Assembly (NCBI GenBank): GCA_018398575.1
Contig: JAGTXZ010000014.1
Location: 620,001 to 684,000, forward strand
Source of the DNA: Ampelomyces quisqualis
Lineage: Eukaryota > Ascomycota > Dothideomycetes > Pleosporales > Phaeosphaeriaceae
Direction of reading: 5' to 3'
Length of the DNA: 64,000 nucleotides
Position numbers and translations under genes: made by a program. The notes under the pieces are model-generated. The model was not told the origin of the DNA. It saw only the letters and a program-made list of their open reading frames with translations, and did no database searches. Positions 1-11,311 of this stretch are shown here, in pieces (the first letter of the stretch is position 1; each line of letters begins with the position of its first letter).

Positions 1-67
1 GTGTGGTCTCCTTGCCGGTGGACTTTCCCTCCCAAGCAAAACCGGATTTGCAGTTCTCGCAGGACAT
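1..67 (-). CDS. Dienelactone hydrolase-like protein, first codons only (partial at window edge)
   Basis: The minus strand opens with an ATG at 67 and reads through the left edge of the window for 22 codons. The start reads MSCENCKSGFAWEGKSTG, which resembles the N-terminal Cys-x-x-Cys plus 'GxxxEGxPTG' opening common in fungal dienelactone hydrolase family proteins. These are alpha/beta hydrolases that open lactone or carboxymethylene-butenolide rings. The catalytic Cys/Asp/His lies outside the window, so the family call rests on the first 20 residues only. The gene reads away from its neighbour, the putative metalloprotease at 684-1955, which is on the same strand. Confidence 0.55.
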   Translation of the reverse strand, partial: MSCENCKSGFAWEGKSTGKETT

Positions 68-683
68 GTTGTGTTATGGTTATGTTAGTTGATACGGAAA
101 GTGTTTGAGGAGCGCAAACGTCAACGCCGCGGCCGGCGGGGTCTTTAAGCTATGATGGGGTAACAATCGATCCGAGCCGCAGTAGCTGTAAATAGCAAGT
201 CCCACCTCTTGCAGAATACCATGTCGTGAACAGCCAATTGCAGCCTGAGGGACCATGTACGCTTGGATTTGGAACGCGATGTTGGATGACGACACAGCGG
301 AAATACCGCCGGATCTCGGTCGAGCCCAGAAGGAACTAGGGTCACAACCAATCGACTCTCAAATCATCACAAATACCACTACTAGATGCTAAGTGATTGC
401 AACTCCACCAATACTCGGTGCGTTCTTTGCCGACTTCTTGCCGGCTTCACGAGTCCCTGGTCAAAACACCCATGGAACTCACTTGCGCTCTTAGCTTGGT
501 CAACGTATGGCAGCCCGAAAAGTTACAGGACAGTGCTCGGACAGAGACGAATTACTAGGAGATATAAGCATGATAAGAATTTGGCAGCATTGTGCATAAG
601 ACTTGCTTTCAGGGACGGCTTACTTATGAAATGAAACAGTCATGGGAACTTAGCGAAATGATCATATATGGGGCTTTTATAGT
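68..683. other. Intergenic, no gene seen
   Basis: This is the presumed promoter side of the edge gene and the 3' side of the metalloprotease gene. Only short open frames without recognisable similarity are present. Confidence 0.5.
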
Positions 684-1955
684 TCAGCGACTGTAATCGC
701 CTCGCGCACGACGTCTGAGTATGTCGCTATCCACCGGAAATGCTGGGAAGAGCGGACGCAGCGTGCTTGCATGACGACCGCTGCACTCGTACAAGAGGAC
801 GAAGGCGTTGCCGGCTGAGGGGCGTATGTACCTATCTTCGTGCCGCCAGATTTCACTTCTTGCTCGCCACATCTCCTCCGAGAACCAGGCGATCACCCAG
901 CTCATAGTAACAACCTGTGCTGCAGCGATGTAGCTGTCGACATTGGAATCATCATCAAGATAGTAGCTGCTGTAGTTGAACCTATTGGCAGGCATAGCCA
1001 GGGGGGCAGCGATCCTACCGCGAGCATCAGCTGTTGTGAACGGGGCATCAGTTCGGTGGGATCCCACGAGCTCAGCCACCACACGCTTGCGTTCATCCGA
1101 CGACCGATACTCGAGCATCTTGAAATCAAAGAGAAATCGGTTTCGCATGCCTTCGCGTCCGCTGATTGGGCGCATCAGCTGGACACCATAGCCGAGCACT
1201 GTGCGCTCCCAGGACCACCCAAGCTCCGCCTCTTTCTCAGATTTAGTCCAGCGAGGTTCGACTCCATTAGGAGTCAACCAAAAGTTATACGCATGCGCAA
1301 ATTCGTGAACCAAGGTGGAGGCGAAGCCTAAAAGTATACGGTAATGCTCGTCCGGATTCGAGAACCTTACCTGTGTCCGGAAAAAGGCCTGGAAATCGTT
1401 GTTGATGATTATGACGGGACGCGAGTAGCCTTGGTGAGCTGAACGGCTGATAGGGGGGAACCCGCCATTCTGAAACTCATGGTAGAAAGCCAGGTCTCTC
1501 CTCGTACTATAGGTCACGCCATAAGCACTAGTTTCATGACGATCACTAGGTGGCTGGAACATAAAAGTGACAACTTCACCTACATGATGTATGTTCTCCC
1601 TGACCCTTGAGATGGCTTCACGGCTAAGTGAGTATCCAGTGGGCACGATGTAGACGCCAGACTGATCACGGCACCGCTCGCCAAATGTGAGGTGGGCGAA
1701 CCATTTCAAACAATAGCTTTCGGTCAAGAATCGGGAAGCCAGTCTCAGGGCTGGGTCAATCAAGTGGATAATGTCTGCGATATGCTGGCCTGGGCCCGTA
1801 GCCCATCGAGTGTTGAACATCGGTAAGATTCCATTGACGAGGTTTGGACGGGGATAGCTGGCAGCTGGGTTGGATGCACCGGACTCACGGATGTATCCCT
1901 CATACTGTTGAAGCAGCCCGCCCAAGAATCTGTTCATGTCCGGGTTATTAGCCAT
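684..1955 (-). CDS. Putative zincin-type metalloprotease, orphan, 423 aa
   Basis: Single exon beginning at ATG 1955. I do not recognise the family as a whole. The clearest motif is HEFAH at residues 217-221 inside LVHEFAHAYNFW, a match to the HExxH zinc-binding signature of zincins. An acidic stretch (KEAELGW, around residue 243) could supply the third ligand in the HExxH...E arrangement. There is no obvious signal peptide or membrane segment, so an intracellular location is inferred. The N-terminal 200 residues are aromatic-rich and look folded. The C-terminus is basic. Its neighbours are a hydrolase start and a dead acyl-CoA synthetase, so it sits in accessory DNA. It may be a lineage-specific gene. 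The frame is intact and codon use looks normal. Peptidase activity is a prediction from one motif. Confidence 0.65.
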   Translation of the reverse strand: MANNPDMNRFLGGLLQQYEGYIRESGASNPAASYPRPNLVNGILPMFNTRWATGPGQHIADIIHLIDPALRLASRFLTESYCLKWFAHLTFGERCRDQSGVYIVPTGYSLSREAISRVRENIHHVGEVVTFMFQPPSDRHETSAYGVTYSTRRDLAFYHEFQNGGFPPISRSAHQGYSRPVIIINNDFQAFFRTQVRFSNPDEHYRILLGFASTLVHEFAHAYNFWLTPNGVEPRWTKSEKEAELGWSWERTVLGYGVQLMRPISGREGMRNRFLFDFKMLEYRSSDERKRVVAELVGSHRTDAPFTTADARGRIAAPLAMPANRFNYSSYYLDDDSNVDSYIAAAQVVTMSWVIAWFSEEMWRARSEIWRHEDRYIRPSAGNAFVLLYECSGRHASTLRPLFPAFPVDSDILRRRARGDYSR

Positions 1956-2464
1956 GATGTGTTTCTGGTTGAGAACCTTCAGATGTGCTATTTGCTTTTG
2001 GTCTTAGCAGGGAGAAAATTCTACTTTGAAGCACTGGAGCATAACACTGTGGTACTACAGTGTTCCCGCGTAACTGGACAATGTGGATGTGACCATATCC
2101 CAAGAACGGGATGTCACGTGCAACAATGTGCGTGAGAAGCTTTCATGAATTTCCATGGCCAAAAGGCTGGCATGATGGTGGATGCACAGCCAGATGGGCT
2201 GCGAAAGTAGCGACACGTACTCGTTGCTTGGTCTGTCACAATGTGACAAGGACATTGATGCGACTCCCAGCGAATAGTACACCAGATACGTAGAAATTCA
2301 ACCAGACGAAAGAAAAATTGCAGATAGGCATCGTGCAAAGCGTGTTGCTTATGTATCGTGCTAGAAAGGAAGGAGCTGCCAACACACTAGCGCCGTTTGT
2401 CTGGGTTCATCACGTGACTCTCACAACTGACATCAAGCGCCACACTCGTCCAGCTCTCACACCA
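1956..2464. other. Intergenic, no gene seen
   Basis: This is the presumed 5' region of the metalloprotease gene. Short open frames on both strands show no recognisable protein. Confidence 0.5.
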
Positions 2465-3200
2465 CTACGTACCCGCGTGTGGTTTGATCCACCCACAAGC
2501 ACGTCCATCATAGCTTCGCCAGTTCTGTACCTCAAGTTCATTCTGGCAGCCGGCAGGAAATAATTTTGGGCCTAGGAATTTCTTTTGCATCTTCCCGGTC
2601 ACTGTCTTGGGCAGGTCTCTATTTACAATACGAAGCAAGGTCAGCAGTTTGTACCGGGCCAGTCGATTGCGCAAATCTCTTCGTACATCCGAGATTGTGA
2701 GCAGGCACTCGGTGTTGCCATGCGCTTCTACAAACGCACCAGTCAGCTCCTCCTCTTGCAACGATACCAAGGCGGCGACACGCTGTCCAAACTCCTCGTT
2801 AGTAACACCTACCACCGTCGCTTCTGCCATGTAAGGCAGGTCAAGCAACTCTCGTTCGATATCAAGTGCTGAGGTCTTGTAACCTCCCGACTTGATGATG
2901 TCGAGAGACGCTTTCCCTACCGTGTAATAGTACTTCCCGTCCCTTCTGGCAATATCAGGAAATATACATCTTCGTTGTGCACACGCGCAGGAGCCGCGGG
3001 ATCATGAAGGTACTTGGACAAGTGCGAGCACAGCCAACATTGCGACCGAGGACTCATAGACACCAGCTGCCATAATGGCAATGCACACCACACCTCATCC
3101 CTGCGCTCGAGCGCCTCAAGTGTCGAGGTATCGGCAGTGTTCAAGACGATCTCCCGAAAAGCCAGAAGGTCGGAAAGAAGCTCTACATGCGTCCTCTAGT
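2465..3200 (-). pseudogene. Acyl-CoA (malonyl-CoA type) synthetase relic with central deletion
   Basis: The minus strand carries two ends of an ANL adenylate-forming enzyme without its middle. The 5' piece (about 3200-2950) reads like the early core, with ERRDEVW and, one frame over, VYESSVAMLAVLAL, so a frameshift separates them. It runs straight into the C-terminal subdomain at about 2945-2465: DIIKSGGYKTSALDIERELL (the A8 hinge and beta-hairpin), then a region ending PKTVTGKMQKK, the A10 motif with its catalytic lysine. The AMP-binding motifs (TSGTTGxPK, YGxTE, TGD) that should lie between are absent, a loss of roughly 300 codons. Closest family form: malonyl-CoA synthetase/ACSF3-like ligases. 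No usable start codon remains. Next to it lie an acyltransferase and a dead acyl-CoA oxidase. Confidence 0.75.
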
Positions 3201-5278
3201 AGTTCGATCGGACATAGTCGATGACTACGCGTGCTGGTGTCCGGCCTGCGTAGCGGACGGAACAGGGGCTACAACGTGTCAGCATGCCATTGAGCGCAAC
3301 ATGAATGGCAGAGGGCGGCGTTTACTGTATTGGGAAGAAGATTGTATCCTGCGTCGGTCGGGACCATGAACGATCTATCTCATTCTCACGAGGGTTGGGC
3401 AAGCACATGCGTCAACTACTACTCTGGTGGATGCACCATGACAGAGGCCATTGCCGTGGACGGCGTTGTACCTGGGGACACGACACTGACGAGTCGAGTG
3501 ATGGTACCATCGCGCCTGGCAAATGTCGGTAACAGGTAACGCCATCTCCCCTGTCGAGGGTCCATCCCCTAAGACTCGTGGGGACGGACCCCGCAGCCTT
3601 GTTAACTTACCGACCATTGCATCGCAAGGCTGCACTATCGCTATCGCTTGCGTCACCTTACTCAAAGACTCCGCCACTTCTCCATTGTGTAATTCGCAAC
3701 ATCCTTTGCCGTGGTCGTCAAACCATACATGCGAGGGATATGCATAGTTGCGACTGTACTTCAGCGGCTTCATCCTTCTTCAGCAGCAGATGGATACTAT
3801 GAAAGTGCGCCAACATAGGCGTACAAAATCGGCTGCGGCTCCTAATTGATCAGTTGTATACGCTGTGCAGCGTGGTCCGCATGTCTTGTCGATGACGCAT
3901 CATCTACACCGCCAGGTACCGGTACGTCGAAGGTTGTTCACGAGCTTCATATTGTTTGCTGCATGTCCATCCGAAGAGCCGTCAGGTGCATCCCGTAGTA
4001 TGCGCCAATGCGTCTAAATCGAGAAAGCGTGGCACCCGTGTCACCCGGAGTATAAATTCGGATGCCTGCATGTGGTCCTGGTCAAACTCACATTTGCCTC
4101 GCCCTCTTTGGTCCGCCACGGCTGGGGCGACTGTGCTGGCACATTTGTTGTGCTCAACCCCTCATCTCATGAGACGCTCCACCCGCGACGTGTCTCGTCA
4201 GGACTGCAGCGCTCGCCAGTGGACGTTACTCGCTTATGCGACTCCGAGGTCCCTCACCATATGAGACTTCTCACCGCTACCTCAAAGAACAGTCATCTGG
4301 AATTTCTCGGGCATTTACCGACTGACTGAGTGCATATGCGCTGTACCTTCGATCGAATCGTTTGTCCATACACGTTGCGAGGGCTCCTCCCACGCGCCTG
4401 GTTATAGGGGCGACATCATGTTGTCACCGCATGAGGCAGCATCGCAGCGCCTGAGAATAGATTGTCTTTGCCTATTACAGCTCACGTCCTCGATGCGGCA
4501 CAAGATAACGGGGCGTAAATCTCGTGGCATCACATTCGTGGCTTGCTGCAATCGTTCGCATCTCAAATCCGCAACCAATTCCAGGCAAGATCAGCCTACT
4601 GGCGCAATGCTGTGCCGCGAATGTGCTGTAATCCATGTACGCGACATCATCGAGGCAGACATCTTGTCAGCGAGGCCAAGGCAGGGCAAACACAGAAGCG
4701 CGGTTGCCTGAAACCCTGTTATTTACGAGCCAGGATATGGCTGCAAGAGACGGAGTCTCTGATCCTTTTCGAGCTGCATTATGAGCTGTTGTATTGAGCC
4801 CCTCCCCAGCAGTAGGTATGTCCTCTGCGGAAGCGGGAAAACACTTTGAACTTGCCTTTCCGGTACCAAGTCGGTGGGGCTGTCTGAACGGTCCCGCAGC
4901 ACCGGCTGCATCCCACCTGCATCCGCGAGGTTTGGCAAGGCACGGTGAACGAGGCGGACGGGGCAACGGGAGAACGAAACGGCGGGCGCTGTCAACTAGG
5001 GGGATGGTCAAAATAAGCAAAGCTTACTCGGGGATGCGGGCTGCAAGGCAACGTGTTACCGTTTGCAGAGCAGGCGGGTCTAAGCGCCCAAAGGCCGCCA
5101 AACAACTCCACTGCACCCTGTCGTTACACGACACAACCGAAAGCACCTTGCGGTGAAGGGGGTAAAACGACAGCTCCCGTGATTCTATCCTGCATGTTTG
5201 CTCAGCCAGAGTCACAGTAGGATGTGACTGTTTAGCACTGCCCCAAAACGTATATACTATTGAGCAACAGGCCTGGCA
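3201..5278. other. Long gene-poor stretch between the synthetase relic and the acyltransferase
   Basis: About 2.1 kb with only short open frames on both strands. A minus-strand open frame at 3375-3773 could be spliced but I cannot assign it. More relic DNA may be present beyond recognition. No tRNA, terminal inverted repeat or tandem repeat is evident. Confidence 0.45.
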
Positions 5279-7116
5279 ATGAGTCTACATTTCCCACCAA
5301 CTTTACCTATGCCCCGGCTACTCAAAGCGATCGCTAGCTTCACCTCTCGCTCTTTCGAAATGATCGCCAAGGCACATAGCCCTCCTGCCACGGAACACAA
5401 ATCCTTTCATCTTTCTTTCCTCGATCAAAATGTCGTTCGCGTTTATACCCAGACCCTTTCCATTTTTCCAGTAAGTCTCATGTCTGTCTTGGTGGTTGTA
5501 TGAAACGCTGATGCAAATTTCAGTTCCCCAATCAGATTGAGACGGAAGCAGCCATCAGCGCGCTCACTGGAGGACTGCGTTTGACGTTGCAGCGATTTCC
5601 GTTTCTCGCCGGCACTCTTAGTCTTGTCGATCACGAGTCCGGCAGACTTACTTTGGATTATCCTACAACCATAACAGACGACGATATGAGCAAACTGTTG
5701 CGATCCAAACAGATTCCGTTTGACGAGGCCATTTTCCCCTACACGTATGAGCAGCTTCGAAAGGACGGGATGCCATCCAGCGCTTTCCACGCAGCCATGT
5801 TCGTGCCGGATGACTTTAAGGACTTCCCTGGGATACCCGAATTTGGCGAAGGCCAGGTCGACTTCACGCAGAGTGATGCGCCAGCAATGAGGTTGCAAGC
5901 CTGTTTCATACCTGGCGGTTTGGTCTTAAGCATGTACATCCATCACACTATATTGGACTGCTCGGGGGTCACAACTTTCTGGACTGCTTTTGCTGCAAAC
6001 GTCTCTAGGTTTGCCAAAACGCGTGAGCTCGAACCAGAGGAGAACTTTGGTATGAATTCGTGTCCCAAGTCACTGCCCATGTGGCCATGCCACTAACGCT
6101 GATAGCCCCCGTAAGTGTTGCAGAGCAGCAATCAGTCTTGCGAGAGAAACTAGAAGCCCGCATTCCTTCCCCATCTCGATTGATCAAGGACCCGGTCGCC
6201 GACTGTTACTGTGACGGTATCTACCCGTACCAAAGGACACTACCCCCAGACACAACATGTGCGCAGAGACTTTTTGTCGTGCCAGCTGCACGCATCCGCG
6301 AGTACCGCGATCAATTGCGACGGTACTTTTCCGACCATGACCCGCCCACTATGTGCAATGTTCTTGCAGCACTGGTCTGGACTCATGTAACGCGAGCAAG
6401 AGGGGAACGCCTATTGAACAAGGGACTTGAGCAGACAAACATTGGCATTGCGACCGACCTCCGACGGCGGCAAAAGCCTCCAGAGACCACAAATTATATG
6501 GGCAATATGGCTCTTTTTTCCAAAGGGACTCTAAACATCTCAGATCTGCTGGCTGAGAAATGGTGAGTGCCAATCAGCTATGCCTCCGGTTGCCATGTAC
6601 CACTTCAAGCTGCATTAGTCTCCTTTCAAACATTTCAAATACCCGATGCACCCGCGCAGAAAAGCTGACAAGTCCATCAGTGTCACACAAAAAACAATCC
6701 TTCACGTCATCAAGGAAATCAAAAGCACCATCGGCAAGGTCAATAACGATTGGATTGCGAGACAAATGGCCTTTTTCAAATCCATTGAGCGCATAAGGGA
6801 CACCGAGTGTGCGCTCGCTCTACGATTTGGTCCTGACTTATACGTGACCTCGTGGCTCAACTTCGCTGCAGACGTTCGCTGGGGTATACCTGGTACAGAC
6901 CTGGACCCAGGGTCACTCGACGGGAGGCCTGAGTTCATCAGGCGCTTGTACAATCCGAGCGATGGCGGCATGATTTTTCTTCCACGAAGAAGGAAGCCTG
7001 TAAATGGTGCTGAAGCGCCTTTTGAAATCCTGGTTCGACTTGCTCAAGAAGACATGGATCGAGTTCTCAACGAAGAAGGTGGGTTGAAGAGATGGGCAAA
7101 TGCTGTGATCGATTGA
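5279..7116 (+). pseudogene. HxxxD-type acyltransferase (fungal transferase family), last splice junction makes a stop
   Basis: Four exons: 5279-5470, 5524-6049, 6106 to about 6562, and about 6645-7116. The protein resembles fungal acyl-CoA-dependent O-acyltransferases of the BAHD/trichothecene 3-O-acetyltransferase type. The active-site HHTILD (HxxxD) lies in MYIHHTILDCSG. The C-terminal structural motif is the divergent SWLNFAADVRWGIPG in place of DFGWG. The first two introns (53 and 56 bp) join in frame. The third does not. The only good donor (gtgagt at 6563) and the acceptor ...gcgcag before AAAAGCTGAC join as TG+A, giving a TGA codon. So either the gene is newly dead, or it uses an unseen site. 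Start at 5279 chosen because FHLSFLDQN, typical near the family N-terminus, follows in frame. It sits between two acyl-CoA enzyme relics and may have used their product. Confidence 0.7.
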
Positions 7117-7728
7117 GGTTCTATCGATGAGCGTCGGAGGTCATCGCTTTGTGGATGCCTGTAGCCTGGTAGGGCTACCTTGGTGCACCAACGGAAATTC
7201 GCATTTCTTGGACGAAGAACAATTTCCTCTTTTGTGTTGCGGAGTATTGGTGCTGGTTATTTGTTCCGGCGTTGTCATGAATTGCTTGGGTCTGGAAATC
7301 TGATATCCCTGTACAAATATCGTGTTTTTAGTAGAAGCTGGCAATTGTTCATCGCGACTGTCAGTCGTTCGTGGTTCACTGCGTCTTAAAAGCATGACGT
7401 ACCACACTTACACGGAACATTCCATGTTGCTCTCCCTAGCTACTTTATTTGCATTGTAGTCTCAAACTTTCTACAAAGTCCTGCTATGGATACCGATAAT
7501 TGCCCCCGCTTCACCGGCTCTCGCTCCCGAAGCACCCCCGCAATACGTAGCGCGTCATGGCCATCACCCAACCCCTAGATTTGCTCGTCCACCACGACGC
7601 GTGCAAATATCTACCGAGGTCGAGCTCCTGAACACCTGTAAGCTCGGCTTCAGCAGTCTGCCGCGCATCGCGCGCAGACGGCAGACAATACACATTTGTG
7701 TCTGACTGCCTCAACGACTGCATAAGCG
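7117..7728. other. Intergenic, no gene seen
   Basis: This region separates the acyltransferase from the acyl-CoA oxidase relic. It contains only short open frames of no recognisable type. Confidence 0.5.
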
Positions 7729-9985
7729 ATGCCAAACTTCACCGATCAACTCAAACTCGCCCATGCTCCAGGCCGAGCGGGACGGCTCAGCAATAAATGT
7801 CACTGAACTAGCATTCCTTGAGCGCCAGGCCAGGGTGTTGAAGATCCTCGGCAAGGAGAAACTGTTCAACAAGGACCAGCAGCTCAACCTCTCTCGACCT
7901 GGGCGCTACCACCTGGGCTTAGCAAGAGCGAAAGCGATACAGCGCTTCATCAGGCGCGAAGGATGGGATCACGAGGACTACTACGTACAAACTGGCTGAA
8001 TACCTCGACGACGAAATGTCGCCCTATCTTTTGCACATGTCCATGTTCGATCAGTAGTTAGGCGTGCTTTTTCGTGTGACAGAGGCGTTAAGCTGACACC
8101 GCCACCACATCAGTCACCACAGTCAAGGAACAGGGCTCAGAGGAGCAGCAGTCGTACTGTGATCATTGATGCCAGAGATACTCAACTACGACGTTATTGG
8201 ATGCTACGCGCAAAACGATTTGGGCCACGGCAGTAATGTGCGTGGTCTTGAAACAACCGCAACATGGGACCCCACCAAACAGGAATTCGAGATGCATAGT
8301 CCACATCTAACATGGTGAAACGGTTCGATGGGCCGGACAGCCACTCACGCTGTACGTCATACTAGAGCCTTGTCTTGTGCCACCAAGACGGCTAGACTCT
8401 AACTGGGTTGCTTAGTGCTGTGCATAGATCGTGGTCGCACGGCTGCTATTGCCCAGGGAAGACAACCCGAACACTCTCGCCAATCACGGCCCGCAGACAT
8501 TCATCATGCAGATTCGGGACGAGAAGACGCATCAGCCGCTTTCAGGAATCGCTGTAGGCGACATCGGGCCGAAGTACGGTACGGTACGGTACGTACGCTC
8601 CCGTCGTCGTTCCCTCGCAACGTAGTCTGGAGGACCTCGGACGCACTGTCCTCTGGTGAAGTGCGTATGCAAGGACTGTTCCGGGGTGGCGAGGAAATAC
8701 CATTTGCTTTATTGTGTCGTCCCAATTGGGGTATTGCCAGCTAACAGACATGGTAGGTTACGCGTCCATGGACAACGGTTACATGCTTTTCGACCACGTT
8801 CGCGTCCCAAGATCAGCAATTCTATCCCGCTCCGCAGAAGTGTCCGGAGAAGGTCGCGCCGTGGCCATATCATCATGCATGCACGCCTCGTCTTAGCGCG
8901 GGCCGTTACAGTCCCTGTACGCTGCTGCTCGATCCGGCGGCAGTTTCATCGCGATTCCAAAAACACACAAGATGGCGAAATTAAGTTTCCGGACTATCCC
9001 ACGGTGCAGATCCAGATACTACCGTTGCTCGCCACAACATTCGCCCTGCATTACACGGGCGAGTACATGTACAAGCTTTATCAAAAGAGCCACCAGACTA
9101 TTGGAAAAAGAAGACTTCGGGCCTCTGGCGGAGTTGCACAGAGCGAGCAGCGGGCTGAAAAGTTTGTGCACGATGCTTGCGGCTGATGGCATTGAAACAT
9201 GTCGTAGGGCCATGGACGGCCACGGCTTCAGTGGGGGCAATGGACTAGTGGGTCTCAACTCGGATTATCTATCCAAACCAACTGTTGAAGGCGATAACCA
9301 TTACACAGCAGGTGGCCGCGTGCTTGACCAAGAAGATGTCTGAGGCGGTAAAGGATCCCACCGCCGCACCCAGGGGCCCCGCGGACGAGCTCCTCCAGTA
9401 CTACTTCAGAAATCGGAGTCACCGCATACCTCAGACTGTGACCAAGGACGGGACCGTAGACGATGAAGCGATTGTCGAGATCTTCCAATGGCACGCTGCT
9501 GACTTCTCTTATCGCGCATACAAGGCCCGGGAGGTTGAAAAGAAAGCGTGGATCAAACTAATGCTACAGCTCCACAACCTTGGCCGCGCATACTCGGAGC
9601 AAATCCTCGTAACAAACTTTTACAATTCCTTCAGTGCGAATTCTTCTCTCAGCTCGCCAACCCCCTCGGTTCTCAAGATGTGCTTCCACTTGTACGTACT
9701 CTACATACTCGAACAGTACGCGTCGTCGTTTACCATGACAAGGGCTGTGAGTCCCGAGGCGGTGTATACTTTGCAGGACAGTATCTTAGAACTTATAGCG
9801 GAGCTTAGGCCATCTGCGGTGAAGTTGGTGGATACATGGTTGATACCTGATTAGTTGCTTGATAATGCGTTGGGTAGGAGTGATGGCAAGGTTGATGAAG
9901 ATTTTTTTTATATGGCGCATCGGAGGAGGGAGGAGATGGTGTTGGGAAGTTGGGATGGGGGAAGACATTTGCTTGCGAAGTTGTA
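7729..9985 (+). pseudogene. Acyl-CoA oxidase relic, full length but shattered
   Basis: Pieces of a peroxisomal-type acyl-CoA oxidase appear in the right order on the plus strand, in changing frames. They are an ATG at 7729 (MPNFTDQLK), the N-terminal helix region with NLSRPGRYHLGLARAKAIQR (7880-7945), the FAD/substrate core with IGCYAQNDLGHGSN (about 8195-8240), PREDNPNTLANHGPQTFIMQ (8449-8508), DNGYMLFDHVRVPRSAIL (8769-8822), YPTVQIQILPLLATTFALHY (8995-9054), MDGHGFSGGNGL (9211-9246), VEGDN (9285), and the C-terminal helical domain (9300-9985) ending near LLDNALGRSDGKV. At least four frameshifts and an in-frame TGA at 8316 (TGG expected) are visible. A CGGTA tandem (8575-8595) marks one break. 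The living enzyme would catalyse the first step of beta-oxidation, giving enoyl-CoA and hydrogen peroxide. Confidence 0.85.
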
Positions 9986-10633
9986 AAATTTTCCGTCATC
10001 TACCAAAGACTTCCAATAGACTCTTGACTCTCTATCTGTGGAAGATTTATGATCCGACTTGGTTGAACGGGAATCACTCCAAATAAATGCCATTCCCGCT
10101 CTACTTCCGGCAGTTCTGCCACAAGCGGCATAGATTTATTTCTCCTAGCGAACTGTTCATTTGCGCCTTTACAGGATATCGCCAAATATGTGATTCATAC
10201 TTGATGCAATTAGATTCAATCATGTCACGAGTCCTCCAGTGTTAAGTCCGACATTATTAAATTAAGAGCAGACACATGTAGTCTACATGGTTGGCCATCG
10301 TTAATTTGAGTCTAAACTCAAAATGCTTAAATTCGCCAATCTCGTTCTAAGGCTTTCGCACAGTTCCCATGTCGAAAGGTAAAACCGCACCGCAATTAAG
10401 TCGCAACTGCGAAAATACAGGTCTTGGTAAGTTTGACACTCACAATGGTACAAGAGATTCTTTCACCTTTTTCAGTTGTCAATGGTGAGGGATATCAAAT
10501 TCAGATCTGAGCTCCGTCACCGGTATGCCAAGACTTGCGTTTGCTCCTTGATTGAACTTGCTCACTTCGATTTCTGCTTCAACAGGTTTTCCCTCTACTC
10601 CTGCTCACCTAATAAGCCTTTTGCAACCTCAAC
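9986..10633. other. Intergenic, no gene seen
   Basis: Rather AT-rich spacer between the oxidase relic and the 2EXR-type gene. No open frame of interest was seen. Confidence 0.5.
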
Positions 10634-11311
10634 ATGTCCTGTATCGGAGAGTTTACTCGCAACACGTCCTCTATCAGTATGGAACAAGACAAACTGGCTG
10701 TCACGTAAGTCCAAGCAGTCTCACGCTGACACAGTCTTAAGCTCACGCAACACGATAGCACACAGGAAAATCAGAAATCTTCGCCCCTACTGCGCCTTCC
10801 TTGTGAACTGCGCGCGATCATGTATACGTACACCTTTCTGGCCAGCAGAGTATCCGTCGCCCCCGTCGTCAGCGACACCACGTCTAGCAGCTATCGCGAC
10901 CGCGACGTACAAAGAAGCGCTGTCGCTCTACGCCAAACCTGCCGTCAACTCCGTCATGAAAACCGCGAGCCGTTCTTCAAAGAGGTTATTTTCGACTTTT
11001 GCGTCCATGGCATTCGACATGGAACAGCTTCGGACTTGGGCAAAGATACGTACGAGTCTATACGCTCAATCCATTTGAGTGATAGATTGGGACGCGCCCT
11101 AAGTGCTATTTCGCGGTGGCCGAAAGCAGATCAAGATAAGTATCCGCATAATATGACGAGGATGTCGCTGGTAAGTCTAGAGCATGTTTATGTTGGGACA
11201 TGGAAAGATTGGAATTGCTTCGGAACAATAGATGAGGGCAGTTTCAAGGAATTGAACGCTCGCAGGTTCGGGAAGAGCGCATTCGACGTGCATACATTCC
11301 CTTTCTATTGA
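10634..11311 (+). CDS. 2EXR/F-box-like hypothetical protein, 207 aa
   Basis: Two exons, 10634-10704 and 10759-11311, with a 54-bp intron (gtaagt...gatag). The phases (2+1) fit exactly. The spliced product places PLLRLPCELRAIMYTYTFLA near residue 34, followed by an ALRQTCRQLRHE segment. This 'LPxELRxxIYxYxL ... LxxTCRQLRxE' pattern is typical of the 2EXR domain and related F-box-like N-termini, which are greatly expanded in Pezizomycotina and mostly of unknown function. No signal peptide or membrane segment is visible. It lies between two relic genes, so it may be a fast-evolving family member. Start taken at the first ATG giving an in-phase exon. The gene could be live, but conservation cannot be judged from sequence alone. 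Confidence 0.65.

Noticed and set aside
3375..3773. Minus-strand open frame of 132 codons with a possible intron near 3600
   Set aside because: The splice sites are plausible and PSTGEMALPVTDIC looks protein-like, but no family could be recognised and the flanks do not extend it.
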